This document shows positions 12,029 to 24,924 of a stretch of DNA of 64,000 nt, in pieces. Under the pieces are notes generated by a model that was given only the letters and a program-made list of their open reading frames with translations, was not told the origin of the DNA and searched no databases. Position numbers and translations under genes: made by a program. This DNA comes from Manihot esculenta (taxonomy: Eukaryota > Streptophyta > Magnoliopsida > Malpighiales > Euphorbiaceae), in NCBI RefSeq assembly GCF_001659605.2, contig NC_035169.2, forward strand, positions 13,367,529 to 13,431,528. Direction: 5' to 3'. How positions within the stretch are numbered: the stretch's first letter is position 1; each line of letters starts with the position of its first letter.

Positions 12029-13036
12029 AATACCCCCACACCTAACCTTTTGCTTGTCCTCAAGCAAATAAACTTAGTCAAACAAGCTCTCTTTACTACT
12101 TGATCCTTTATTTCCACTTAAACTCTTACTCTAGATCCCTACTTTGAAGTAATGCAGTGAAGAGTGTATGCATCAAGGTTACTCTCCTTCTTTCCTTGTC
12201 TTCCTTTATCCACCATGGCTAGTATTTGTTTTCCTCAAGAGAAAAATTATACATGCACATATTCTTGTTCAATTAAGACTCCTTCTAGCTTTCAAAGTGA
12301 CTTGCCCTTACTTGAAGCACTTTATTCAGCCTTTTGCACATTAATCTTGCTTGAAAAAGTTACCAACCTTTTGACGTGAAGGTACATATTTGTGATACCC
12401 ACCCTCAGTTACTCAGTTGGTCACCTGTCCAAGTGGCTACTAGCTCTATTCATAGTCTTTTTGACCATTGGAACAGTTTTCAATTTGTGCTTTGGAAGTC
12501 TTTGCCTTTGTTGAATTTCTTATCTCATTAAATTGGACAAATCAACACCAATTGCTAAAATAAGTCATGTTTCATTATTCACACATCTTTCAATTTATCA
12601 TTCTGTCTAATGAGTAATGTTATATATTTTTCACCATGGTAAGCTCAAAGATTCAATTCAAAAGGAAATTCCCAAACATGAATACAACTCACTGCAATTG
12701 ATTCAACTTAGGTTTAAAGAGTCATCACATCAATGGGGTCATAGAAAGAAAGCTCATCCAACATAGCCTATGTGTTTGAGTAAAGCATACCAAAAAAGGA
12801 AAAAGGAAAAAACTGTGGCTACATGTGTGTATATTGAAAGCAAAAATAACAAAAATAAAAAAAAATTCAAACTGTGGCAACTCAAACTAAAAATTAAAGC
12901 AAAAATGGATTAAAAATAAAAGTTCAGAGATATGCACCCCCACACCTAATTCATGCATTGTCCTCAATGTATTGGAAAAATTAAAGTTTAAAGAAAACTG
13001 AGTACTCCCCTGGTGTGGTTTGTGTGGTGCGATCTA
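12029..13036 (-). other. Athila G 3' untranslated region
   Basis: This kilobase lies between the integrase stop and the 3' LTR. It matches the corresponding region 29081-30078 of element B. I see no env-like frame in it. It ends with the purine tract read in reverse as AAGGTTAGGTGTGGGGGTAT. Confidence 0.7.
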
Positions 13037-13485
13037 TTAAGCAGACTGAGAAGGATGATGTAGTGGAACTTCTTCCACTACTTGCACTGTGAACCCTTCA
13101 TAGTATGGTTTCAGGCGGTGTCCATTTACCTTGAAGATCTTACCTGTCTCTATGCTGCAAATGTCTACGGCTCCATGGGGATAAGTATGCTCCACAATGA
13201 ATGGTCTAATCCACCTAGACCGTAGCTTTTCTGGAAACAATTTCAAATGAGAATCAAAGAGTAAGACTTTATCACCAACCTCAAATTATTTTCTTGAAAT
13301 CCGGTTGTCATGGGAGGCTTTGGTCTTGGCTTTGTAGTCCCAAGAAGTCTCATATGCATCTCGTTTTATCTCTTCCAGTTCTTGCAGTTGCAATTTGCAA
13401 TGGTGGCCCGCTTCCTTGAGATCCATGTTGCAATTCTTGACAGCCCAGTAGGCCTTGTGTTCAAGCTGAACTGGAAGATGACAGG
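13037..13485 (-). pseudogene. Athila G integrase C-terminal part
   Basis: The minus-strand frame contains CHLPVQLEHKAYW at its upstream edge, the coiled [16 protein letters not shown] stretch, the [13 protein letters not shown] beta strand and [13 protein letters not shown], which is the GPF-type motif with Gly replaced by Arg. It stops near 13037. The upstream edge at 13485 is exactly where element B inserted (duplication ACAGG); the rest of the integrase resumes at 31906. A stop read in the SH3-like region (near 13285) adds a further break. Confidence 0.85.
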
Positions 13486-15311
13486 TGATAGAGCATAATT
13501 TAGTCCATATTTTCATGATCTCATTGATGTTTATTTGCACCTATTCTACCTAATTTTGTGGTTTTAATCATGTTTTGCAAGTATTAGGTGTGAACAAACA
13601 ATTTGGAGAAAATGCTCTTAAAAGTTCCAAAAGAAGCCAAAATTAGAGAAGCAACCTTCGGAGGAAACTTTCGGAAGCCAAAAATCAGTCACCTTCGGCG
13701 GCAACCTTCGGCGGCCGAAAGAGGACTCCAGAAACGAAAGTGGACCACCTTCGGCAGCACCTTCGGCCGCCGAACCATGCAGACAGAGACGAAAGTCCAC
13801 TACCTTCGACCGCCGAATCCCAAACTCCGGCCGCCGAACCTCCAAAATTCCAGCCTCCGAAACTCAACTTAGGCAGCCGAAAATGCGCTCTATTGCACTC
13901 TTTCCTTGTTCAAGAAGCCATATCCCAAGTTGCCATATTTGAGGAGCCAAATAAGGGAAATATCTTGAGATCCAAATCTTCAATATTCACATTCAATTAT
14001 TGGATTTCAAGATCCCCCTTATTAAGGAAAGAAAATCCAAAGATCACATGCTTCCTACTTAGTGCCATGCACATTCAAAATTCAAAAGGAGTCTCCCCCT
14101 TCCTTATTAGTGCATGGGCAGCCTCTTCACTCTTTAGGCAACATCTTAAAGACCTTGGGCAGCAAGTAAAAAGACCAAAGTACCCCCACTTGCCTTCCAT
14201 CACATGCAACTCGTTTTTGCCTTCATACATGCACAAACAAGGCACATACAACACCAAGGACACTTTGGACAGCCTCTAAAAGTCTCCTGGACTTCCATGA
14301 AACCCTAGGCAGCCTCTCAAGATCTATTTAAAGGCTTCAAGAAGACAAGAAGACAGCTATCATCTCCCAAAAATCGGCAAGGCCTCCCAAGGCTCTCTCT
14401 CACTTTAGTTCTTCATCTTTTGCTTTCTTTTCTTTTATTTTCTGTTTGGTTCAGCCATGAGTGGCTGAAACCCTCATTCTAGTTGAAGTTTGGTTGAAAC
14501 TAAGGTTGTTTAAAAGGTTGTGAGATCTGAACAGAAACTTTTGTCTTTGATTTTATTCAATATTCATGCAATTGTGCTTTGATTCTAAGATTGCTTTGTT
14601 GTTTTGATCAAATTGGCCACTTGACTCTTAATTGCAAAGTTAATTGATTGTTGGATTAGGATATTTGTTAGTCCGTAATTGCTGGAAATATTCTGTCCAT
14701 AGAACACTTGGTGTAAAAATCCAAGGAATTGCATGATCTAACATCATCTCATGCGTTTGAGTAGTTAGGGTTTGGATCTTTCTTGTTCTTCATGCAATTG
14801 GCAATTGTTTTGATGCCTTTGGCCCAAGGATGTTCCTTGGCAATTTGTTGATTAGTAATTGGTTAGAGGACATTCCCTAATCAGTTTGTTCATAAGGAAA
14901 GACATGGTGGTGAGAAGCGTCTTCCACCCCCATAACCAACCTATTGAATCAATCAAGATAACCATGTTTCAATGATCAACCCAAACAACCAAAGTGGATC
15001 CATATCTTCAACTAGACTTTTCCCATATTGATTTCTCTCTTATTTTAGATTACTTGCTGTTTTAATTGCTTTCAATAGTTGTTAATCAAATCATCTCAAA
15101 ACCCCCCTTTTTACTTTCCTTGCACTTGTTTCTATTTCTTTTGACTACTTGCCTTCACTTGTGTTTTCAATTTGTTCTATTGGTCTTGATTGTGATAAAT
15201 AAATAAGTAATCAATTCTCTGTGGATACGATCCTTCACCACTGTCTACAGTTGTAAATTGTAGGTAACCAGGAAGGTTATTTTTGACCGGCTTCGACAAC
15301 CGCTCCTGTCA
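13486..15311 (+). repeat. Athila B 5' LTR
   Basis: About 1826 bp from TGATAGAGCATAATTTAG to GCTCCTGTCA. It contains copies of the inverted repeat TTCGGC-C/G-GCCGAA at 13707 and 13762 and several near copies between 13640 and 13870. By eye it differs from the 3' LTR at about twenty sites and by a 4-bp indel near 14100. Confidence 0.92.
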
Positions 15312-15317
15312 AAAATT

Positions 15318-15331
15318 TGGCGCCGTTGCCG
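15318..15331 (+). promoter_or_regulatory. Primer-binding site, Asp tRNA type
   Basis: TGGCGCCGTTGCCG lies six bases after the end of the LTR at 15311. This is the usual site for minus-strand priming in Athila elements and helps assign the clade. Confidence 0.85.
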
Positions 15332-15367
15332 TGGAATTGATTTCACTTGTTTGTTTATTTTTCTTTC

Positions 15368-17541
15368 ATGACCAGATCTGAAAGTAGGGACACTCTGCCC
15401 TTTGATCCAAAAATTGAACGCACTCTCAGAAGGCTTGGAAAGCAAGCCTCAAACGCAGAACCTTTTGCCCAACATTCGGCCGCCGAACCCAACCCACATT
15501 CGGCCGCCGAAAGTCCTACACTCCAGCAACCCAATCTTGCGCCAATGGCAGAACCTCAAGCACCAGCTGCTGCCCATGATGGACATGCTGTCCAAGGCCA
15601 GATAATTCAAGAAAATCCAGCATATAGGCCACAAGCACAAAGGGAAAGAACCATGAGGGAGTTAGCAACTCGTATAGGTGATTATGCTCCACTTTGCATC
15701 ACCTATCCACCTCTAACAGTTCCCTTTGAACTGAAATCAGGTTTGATTCATCAACTCCCTAAATTTAGAGGTTTACCAAATGAAAATCCACATAAGCACT
15801 TAAAAGAATTCAAAATTATTTGCTCATCCATGAGACCTCAAGGGATCTCTGAAGATCATGTTAAATTAAGAGCCTTCCCTTTTTCATTAGATGACCATGA
15901 AGGATTGGTTATTTTATTTGCCATCTGGATCTATAACTTCTTGGGATGATATGGTCCAAGCCTTTTTGGACAAATACTTCCCACCATCTAAATCAATTGG
16001 CATAATAAGAGAAATCACTAGCATAAGACAAAAACAAACTGAAGACTTATATGATTATTGGGAAAGGTTTGAAAGACTATGTACAGGTTGTCCACAACAT
16101 GATATGTCAGACAAAGCCCTCATTCAGTTCTTCTATGGAGGATTGATCCCATCAGAAAGGAAACTCATAACTGTAGCCTGTGGAGGATCTATCTTAGACA
16201 AGACACCTAGGGAGATGAAGGAACTCATATCCAGTCTTGCAGCCTCATCCAAGCAATATGAAGAAGAGGGGCAAACGCAAAGAGGAATCCATGAGGTAAG
16301 TACATCCTCTGTTGAATCTCAAATTGCAAAACTAACCTCTCTTGTGGAAAAGATTGCCCTTGGCCAGATCCAACAAATTCAAACACCCCAGCCTCCTAGG
16401 CCATGTGGGATTTGTTTAGGCGTGGGACACCCAACTGATCAATGTCCCACACTCCAAGAAGACCATCAGCAAGCCAATGCAATTGGGAGGTGCAACAACC
16501 AACCTAGATATGATCCCTATTCCAATACGTACAATCCAGGTTGGAGGGACCACCCCAACTTCAGCTATGGAAAGACCAACAATGATCAGAATTACCAAAG
16601 TTACCAAAGAAATCAAGCTCAACCAGCACCCTCAAATCCAAATCAGAACCTTGAGAAGATCATGCAAACAATGATGGAAACCATGGTGAACACCATGCAA
16701 AGCGTGCGACAAGACATAAGCCAAATGGCCACCTCTATAGGCCAACTGCAAACCCAAGGTAAGCTCCCTTCTCAAACTGAAACTAACCCTAGACAAAATG
16801 TCAGTGCTATTACTTTGAGAAGTGGCAAAGAACTTCAAGATGCTGATCATGAGCAAGAAAAAGGAAGTTGAACCAAGGCCACCTGAAGCCTCTCCATCTC
16901 AATTTGAACCACCTCATGTGCACAAGACTGATCCAAAGGGAAGCTTCCACATCCCACCACCTTTCCCGAAAAGGTTTGAAAGAACGCAAAAAGAAAAAGA
17001 GGAAAAGGAGATTCTTGAGACCTTCAGAAAAGTGGAGATCAACATACCACTGCTAGATGCTGTCAAACAAATTCCAAGGTATGCCAAATTTCTGAAAGAG
17101 TTGTGCACCAACAGAAGAAAGTTAGCTGAAAGAGAGAAAGTAAGTGTAGGTGAGGTAGTTACTGCTGTTATTAAAAGAGAACTCCCCACCAAATGCAAGG
17201 ACAAAGGTATGTTTGCTATCTCTTGCAAAATTGGGAATGTTGGTATCAAGAAAGCCATGTGTGATCTTGGTGCATCCATTAATGTCATGCCTCTCTCCAT
17301 CTATAAATCTCTCAATGCATGTGCACTGAAAGAAACAAGGGTTGTGATACAACTGGCTGATAGATCTGTGGTATATCCCATAGGTGTTCTAGAAGATGTC
17401 TTAGTCCAAGTAGATGAACTTGTCTTTCCGGCTGATTTTTATGTGATTGATACTAAGGAAGACAGTTGCAATACTAGTTCTGACATTCTTCTTGGACGTC
17501 CTTTCTTGAGTACTGCTAGGACTAAAATTGATGTGCATGAT
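15368..17541 (+). pseudogene. Athila B gag-protease (frameshifted, cut by a Tekay element)
   Basis: It starts at MTRSESRDTLPFDPK (15368). The N-terminal part contains two perfect TTCGGCCGCCGAA copies (15475, 15499), translated as SAAE repeats that are absent from element G's gag. Next come the matrix-like LTVPFELKSGLIHQLPKF, a two-base loss near 15900 that breaks SLDDH...DWLFYLPSGS, a CCHC knuckle CGICLGVGHPTDQC near 16400, and a one-base gain near 16855. After that, the linker PPFPKRFERTQKEKEEKEI leads to the aspartic protease CDLGASINVMPL and DILLGRPFLSTARTKIDVHD. The Tekay element enters at 17541/17542. The product would be shell protein and protease. Confidence 0.9.
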
Positions 17542-19726
17542 GGTAATACCCGGCTAGAGTCCGGCACCGGAATTCCTGTTGTTTGGTGGAATCCGGGGTG
17601 TCGAAATTCTAGAAAAAGGTAGAAGTTATGTTTTACTATGTGGTATGATTTGTAGTGATGTTTTACGGTTAATGGAAGTGAGTTTTGAGTTGAAATAACC
17701 TAAGGCAGTTGAGCCAAGTTCGGCCGCCGAAGGTAAGTTCGGCCGCCGAAGGTGTTCGGCTTCCGAAGGTGAGTTCGGCCCCCGAATGTTGCATGGTTTT
17801 GCATGCGTTTGGGCAGCCGAAACTGAGTTGGCCAGCTAGCTTTTGGGCATCCTTAGTCAGCATTTTGGACAGGTGTTATGTTCCCTTTGTTGCCAGAAGT
17901 TTGGCCACGTCTCCCCTGGTTTATTTGCTGAGTTTGAGCAGCTCATGCAGGAGTTTGCTCATTTACCAAGTGTTGAAGATTGTGAAGCAAAAAGTGAGTT
18001 TGAGAGAGTTTGAGAGTGTGAGAGGAGGTGATCCGTTTTCCCTTGTTCAGAGTGTGTAGCTTCTTACTACAGGAGGTAAGTGATGTTCTTGAATATGTTT
18101 TCTGAAGGTTTTAGGGGGATTTGTGGAAGGAGATGCATGTTTAGGTTCTTAATGATAGTTTTGGTGAGTTATGCATGTATACATGTTTATGTGTTATGTT
18201 TGTTTTGTTGCTTGGGGTTATTAGATAGTTTTGGACCCCTGTGATCATATACTTATGTATATGTGTGTTGAGGAATTGGTATATGCATGTTTGGAGTGAT
18301 TGAAGGGAAGAAGGAGATGGTTTGCCGTTGAAGCTGAGTTCTGGATGAACTCAGGTTCGGCAGCCGAAGGTTCATTCGGCCGCCGAACCTCTTGCGTGGT
18401 GGCTTAGGCTGCCATAGCTTGCCCCCGCGAGTTGTGCATGTTCGGCTCTGTTTGGGGGATTCGGCCGCCGAAGGTGCCGCCGAAGGTTAGAGACTTTCGT
18501 CTCTAGAGTGCCTTGTGGCCTCCGAAACTTGCCCCCGAAAGGGTTCGGCCGCCGAACATAGAGATTCGGCCGCCGAAGGTGCTTGAGTTTCGTCTCTGGA
18601 GAGGACATTCGGCCGCCGAACCTGCCGCCGAAAGTGTTCTGTCCAGCTTTCTTTTACATGTGTTACATGGATAGTAGAGTGAGTTTAAGGGGATTCTTAG
18701 GGAGGTTAAGAGAGTTATTCATAAGCTTTTTTGGTCCCTCATTTGAGTCCATCTGTATAGGTACAGACCAGAGGAACCAGAGAGAGCAGCAGTGAGTACT
18801 GCTCCAGAGGTTCAGAACCTGCAGAATCAGTCAGTCCAGTTAGCCAGAGGTGAGTGGAACTAAACTTATGACTTTTAATTGAACTACAAACTGCTTTTAG
18901 CATATCTCATGCATCATGATTATGCCATAGGTTGATTGCATTAGTATACACGAATATGTAGCATTGCATTGTTATTTGGTGATGTGAGTGAATGCTGAAT
19001 GATCCAATAGTCTCAGACAGGAAGTCCAGGAGCCTTTGACTACGCCCTGGCAATGGTAAGTACAATGGTGTTATATACACATATACATATACGACAGGAA
19101 GTTCAGGAGCCTTTGACTACGCCCTGGCACAGAGTTACTGGGACTATGTGGTGACAGGTTTACTCTTGATGTGGCTTGTCTGTGATATGGTGCATTCCAT
19201 GAGATCATATTTTACTAAGATGTTTTACTGTTCTACTCACTGGGCTATAGAGCTCATCCCACTCCCTTAACCCCAGTTTTGCAGGTTCAGTGTACAGTGT
19301 ACAGGGACAGTCCAGCAGAGTACAGGAAGAGTAAAGAGATCTGTAATAGCTTAGAGTGGACATGTAATATTAAAGAGATGTAATAGTTGTTGCTTGACCT
19401 AGTGATGTATGTTTTGTACATGATCTGTATATGTATATATGTTTTCCTGTATGTGAAAACCAGGCTTAACAGGTATGAGTTAACCCATCTAGAGCAAGCT
19501 CTAGTCAGGGATACAGAGTACACAGTACATGAGTACAGAGTACAGAGATAGTGCATGCACAGGTTAAGCCTTGGTTCAGAAAAGAGTTTTATTTTCACAT
19601 AAAATGTATGATCATGTATGAGGTTTACAGGTACACAGAGAGTATAGCAGGCTTGCTACGGGTTCTGGCGGCCTTAAGCCGACCTGAATCCTAGCGCCGG
19701 TGATGGTCCATTTTGGGGTCGTTACA
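17542..19726 (+). repeat. Tekay D 5' LTR
   Basis: About 2185 bp, ending GGGGTCGTTACA. It holds seven perfect TTCGGCCGCCGAA copies (17719, 17738, 18375, 18460, 18544, 18565, 18608) and two copies of a 31-bp repeat, AAGTCCAGGAGCCTTTGACT and onward (19022, 19099). Short open frames here are not supported as genes. Confidence 0.93.
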
Positions 19727-19948
19727 GATTGGTATCAGAGCCCTAGGTTCACATGATCGGACCTATAGAGACAGTGTTGGGCTCAGACAGGTTAGAAGTG
19801 GTCAAGCACAATAGGAAAAATCATGTCCACTAGGATAGGGTCTTGAGTCCTATCTGCTATGATATGCCATGAGTGTTGCATGTGTATGAGTGATATGTGA
19901 TGTTTATGTGCTAAGTGGTATGTTATATGTTGTGTTTCCAGAGTAAAG
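19727..19948 (+). other. Tekay D leader with primer-binding site
   Basis: TGGTATCAGAGCCCTAGG starts at 19730, three bases after the LTR, and matches the initiator Met tRNA primer site. The remaining leader up to the gag ATG at 19949 is short and I see no other element in it. Confidence 0.88.
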
Positions 19949-22900
19949 ATGCGAGGAACTCGTCGATCAGCTCGATTGACTGGAGTCCCACCAGAGAGTG
20001 AGAGACCAGCTGCTCGTCCTCCTGCATTGCCAAGGGCAAGGTCTCAGAGATCTAGCAGGGAAGGTATGTCAATAGACCCTCGAAGGTCTGTCGACGAGAG
20101 CAGAAGAGGTACAGCTAGGGGAGAAAGATCAGAGGAAAGAAGGGAAGCTATGGGAATTGATCAGTCTAGAGATGATAGCATGGGTATAGGCAGTTTTGAG
20201 GAAGGTATGGGAGAGTCGCAAGGAGGTGCTCAGACCTCAGGTTTTGGCTATCCAGAGTATCCGATGGGAGGTATGTCGGAGTACTCGAGTTTTGTGCCAT
20301 ATCCTCCTTATATGCCTTATCCTTACTATCCACCATATCCGATGTATCCATCTTCCCCTACCCATCCAAGTGCAGCACACCTAGAGCCAAATGAACCAGT
20401 ACTACCACCAGAACCAGTAGCCCCTGTTGTTGACAGACATGAACCTAGCTCATCTGGAGGTAAAGTCCAAATGACGGAGTACTTGAAATTGGATGCTCCT
20501 AAATATAATACGGGAGATGATCCATTTGATTACCTCAGAGCAGTTAGGATGATCACCAGTGAATTGGGAGCAGATGATAGGAGAGCCATTGAGATGGCAG
20601 GTTTCACAATAAAGTGCAGGAAAGCCAGAGAATGGTTTAAGAATTATGTGGAGCCTAGAATGGACAGCATGTCATGGGGAGAGTTCGCCAATGAGTTTGC
20701 CGGGTGGGCTTTTCCTGACAGTTCGAGGGAGATGAAAGTAATTGAATTTGAACAGTTGCGACAGACAGATGAGATGAGTGTTGATGAATTCACAGATAAG
20801 TTCCTGGATCTGCTTCAGTACGTGGGTCAAGCCTATGATACTGATCAGAAGAAAGCAAGGAGATATACTATGAGACTGCATCCCAGGTATGCTTCCTTGA
20901 TTCTTCCAGCCGAAAAGGAGAGTTTCCATACGATAGTAGACGCAGCCAGGAAAATGGAAGCTAGTGCCAATATTCAGAAACAGTCACAGGCACAGGCTTC
21001 GGGTGCTAAGGCCCCCAGTTCAGGTTCAACAGGCGGTAAGAGATGGGATAGAGCAAGAGGAACAAAGAGTAAGTTCTGGAATAAAGTCAAGTCAGGTCTG
21101 GGAATAGGTAGTGGCTCAAGCTCTGGCACAGCTCCAGTCTGCAGACGATGCGGAAAACCACATGGAGGAGTTTGTCGGTTGGGATCTACAGCTTGTTTTC
21201 GATGTGGACAGGAAGGGCATATTGCTCGGGATTGTCCGCAGATGACTTTTGCACCATCCCAGCAGATGAGTTCAGGCAGTGTGGTACAGCCAGTTATACG
21301 GCCAGTAGCTCCAGTCATGCCTCAGACTAGTGGCAGAGGTAGAGGGAGAGGGGTAGCCTCTACTTCAGCAGCAGGTTCCCGAGGTGGAAATCCGGTAGCC
21401 CCAGCACGGATTTTCACAGTGACACAGGAGGAGGCTAACACGTCGAACACAGTGGTGTCAGGTAATCTCATCATTGGGTGTTCAGATGTGTATGCTTTGA
21501 TGGACCCCGGTGCTTCTCATTCCTTTATTGCTTCGAGAGCCATAGAGAGGTTGGGTTTGATCAGTTCTGAGTTAGAGTATCCTCTCTGGGTCAGTGGACC
21601 TAGATGTGACCCATCAGTGGCAGTGTCAGTCTGTCGTTTCAGTCCAGTGTTTATAGAGGGTAGATGCCTTCCAGCTGACCTTGTGGTTCTAGACTTGACC
21701 GATTTTGATGTCATTCTAGGGATGGATTGGCTATCTGCATATAGTGCTACGTTGGACTGTCGAGAGAAGCTAGTGAGTCTCAGAGACCAGGATGGATCAG
21801 AGTGTGTCTTCAGAGGAGACAGGAGAGGTACACCCAGAGGTATGATTTCAGCCCTTCAGGCTCGTCGTTTGCTTAGGAAGGGTTGTCAGGGGTTTCTAGC
21901 TCATGTGAGAGAGCTAGATAGTCAGGTGAGGGAACCAGCCACAGTACCAGTAGTCCGAGAGTTTCTCGATGTGTTCCCAGACGATTTGCCAGGACTACCA
22001 CCTGATAGGGAGATAGGGTTTGAAATTGAATTATTGCCAGGTACCAGACCTATCTCTATTCCTCCCTACAGGATGGCGCCAGCTGAGTTAACAGAGTTGA
22101 AAGAACAGTTGCAGGACTTGGAAGATAAGGGTTTCATCCGCCCTAGTACCTCACCTTGGGGTGCTCCAGTGCTCTTTGTCAGAAAGAAGGATGGATCCCT
22201 CAGACTTTGTATCGACTACAGACAGTTGAACAAGGTCACTATCAAGAATAGGTATCCCTTACCTCGGATTGATGATCTATTTGACCAGCTAGCTGGAGCA
22301 GGTTGTTTCTCGAAAATAGATCTGAGATCCGGGTATCATCAGTTGAGAGTCAGAGAGGCAGATGTGCCTAAGACAGCTTTCCGGACCAGATATGGGCATT
22401 ATGAGTTCTTAGTGATGCCGTTCGGGTTGACTAACGCCCCTGCAGCATTTATGGATCTCATGAACAGGGTATTCAGTGAGTTTCTGGATCACTTTGTCAT
22501 TGTGTTTATCGATGATATCTTAGTGTATTCCAGAGATGCAGAGGAGCATGCCCAGCATCTGAGGATTGTTTTGTAGACACTGAGAGAGCATGGTTTATAT
22601 GCCAAGTTCTCGAAGTGTGAGTTTTGGTTACGGAGCATTGCCTTCTTGGGACATGTAGTATCAGCAGAGGGTATTGAGGTAGACCCCAAGAAGATAGAGG
22701 CTGTAGCTAACTGGCCCAGACCCACGACAGTGACTGAGATTAAAAGCTTTCTGGGACTGGCAGGTTACTATAGGAGGTTCGTTCAGAACTTCTCAAAGAT
22801 AGCAGCTCCTATGACCAAATTGACTCAGAAGAACTAGAAGTTTATCTGGTCAGACCAGTGTGAAGAGAGCTTTGAAGAGCTCAAGAGGAGATTGACAACA

Positions 22901-24847
22901 GCACCAGTGTTAGCTCTACCTGTTAGTGACAAGGATTTCACAGTGTTCTGTGATGCATCTCGAGTGGGATTGGGTTGTGTATTGATGCAGAGTGATAGAG
23001 TAATAGCTTATGCTTCTAGACAGTTGAAGAAGCACGAGTTGAATTACCCTACCCATGACCTAGAGATGGCAGCAGTTATCTTTGCACTTAAGATGTGGCG
23101 GCATTACCTCTACGGGGTTAAATGCGAGATCTTCACCAATCACAAGAGTTTACAGTACATCTTAAGTCAAAGAGAGCTGAATTTGCGGCAGAGAAGATGG
23201 GTCGAATTGCTCAGTGATTATGATTGTAAGATCCAGTATCATCCGGGTAAGGCGAATGTTGTCACAGACGCCCTAAGCCGGAAGTCACTAGGCAGTTTAT
23301 CCCATATAGCAGTAGAGCGGAGACCGGTTGTGACGGAGCTTTATAAGCTCTTTGACGAGGGATTACAGTTAGAATTGTCTGGTACAGGTGCGTTGATAGC
23401 ACAGATGAGAGTGACACCTGTGTTTCTGGAGCAGATAGCTCAGAGACAGCATGAGGACCCTGAATTGATGAAAATTGCCAGAACTGTTCAGTCAGGCAAC
23501 AATGCAGAGTTCAGATTTGACAGCAAAGGGATCCTTCGCTATGGGAGTCGACTTTGTGTACCAGATAGGGGCAGTGTAAAGGAAGACATTATGAGGGAAG
23601 CTCATAATGCGAGGTATAGTGTTCACCCAGGAGCCACCAAGATGTATCAGGATCTGAAAAGGGTCTATTGGTGGCCAGCCATGAAGAAAGAAGTGGCGCA
23701 GTTCGTGACAGCCTGTGAGGTTTGTCAGAGGGTGAAATCAGAGCATCAGAAACCAGCCGGAATGCTTAACCCATTACCGATTCCAGAGTGGAAATGGGAG
23801 AACATAGCCATGGATTTTGTAGTGGGTTTACCAGTAGCGTCCAACAGGATAGACTCGATATGGGTGATTGTGGACAGACTCACGAAATCTGCTCATTTTC
23901 TTCCAGTACGGAGTAACTATTCTGTGGATAAGTTGGCACAGGTCTATCTGGATGAGATTGTGAGATTACATGGAGTTCCAGTGTCTATATTTTCAGACAG
24001 AGGACCTCAGTTTACCTCCCGCTTTTGGCGGAGTCTGCAAAGTGCAATGGGCACAAGATTGGATTTTAGTACTGCTTTCCACCCACAGACTGATGGACAG
24101 TCAGAAAGGACCATCCAGACCATAGAGGATATGCTTCGCCTATGTGTGTTAGACTTTGGCGGTTCTTGGAGGCAGCATCTACCTTTGGTGGAGTTTGCCT
24201 ACAATAACAGCCATCATGCGAGCATCGGGATGGCTCCTTATGAAGCTTTGTATGGGAGGAAGTGCAGATCCCCTATTTGCTGGGAAGAGGTAGGAGAGAA
24301 GGCTCTTGCAGGGCCAGAGTTAGTAGACATTACCAGTAGAATGGTGCCCATGATCAGAGAGAGAATTAGAACAGCTCAGAGTAGACAGAAAAGTTATGCA
24401 GACGTTCGTAGGAAGCAGTTAGAGTTTCAGGAGGGTAATTGGGTATTGCTGAAAGTGTCTCCAATGAAAGGAGTGGTTCGTTTTGGGAAGAAAGGTAAAT
24501 TGGCTCCACGGTACATTGGACCCTTTGAAGTGTTGCAGAGGATCGGAAATGTGTCGTATAAGCTGGATTTACCTGCTTCTATGGAGAGAATTCACCCGGT
24601 ATTTCATGTTTCTATGCTACGACAGTTTGTGTCAGATCCGAATCAGGTTCTGAGTGAGCCTGAGGTGGAGATTCATACGGATCTCACCTATATAGAGCAG
24701 CCAGTGCGGATTCTGGACACGCAGATCAGACAGCTAAGGAACAAGGAGATTCCGATGGTGAAAGTTCTATGGAACCACCATAACCTAGAAGAGTGCACAT
24801 GGGAGACGCGGGAGTCTATGCTCCAGCAGTATCCATATTTGTTTTGA
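19949..24847 (+). pseudogene. Tekay D gag-pol polyprotein, complete except for two TAG stops
   Basis: One frame of 1632 codons from [12 protein letters not shown]. In order: gag with the [19 protein letters not shown] core, CCHC knuckle [14 protein letters not shown] near 21200, protease with [12 protein letters not shown] near 21500, RT with IFIDDIL-type catalytic site ([11 protein letters not shown] near 22510), RNase H with [17 protein letters not shown], integrase with [16 protein letters not shown] and [12 protein letters not shown], the GPF motif [14 protein letters not shown], and a C-terminal chromodomain ([16 protein letters not shown]) near 24760. Stops at 22574-22576 and 22835-22837 are both TAG where CAG (Gln) is expected. 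All catalytic motifs remain. Confidence 0.92.
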
Positions 24848-24924
24848 GGTTAGTTTCCTCCTTGTGTTTTGTTTTTGTATGTTTTAGGAACATCCGAGGA
24901 CGAATGTTCTTAAGGAGGGGAGAA

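Noticed and set aside
13603..14279. Overlapping frames on both strands in the Athila B LTR
   Set aside because: They fall wholly within LTR sequence and are kept open mainly by the GC-rich inverted repeats. The same frames recur, altered, in the partner LTR at 30211-30852.
19287..19598. 103-codon minus-strand frame in the Tekay LTR, also at 26771
   Set aside because: It is repeated simply because the LTR is repeated. It lies antisense in a non-coding LTR part and shows no domain.
19730..19741. tRNA gene suggested by TGGTATCAGAGC
   Set aside because: Only the short primer-binding complement of initiator Met tRNA is present, with no cloverleaf. The same holds at 6822, 36500 and 50383.
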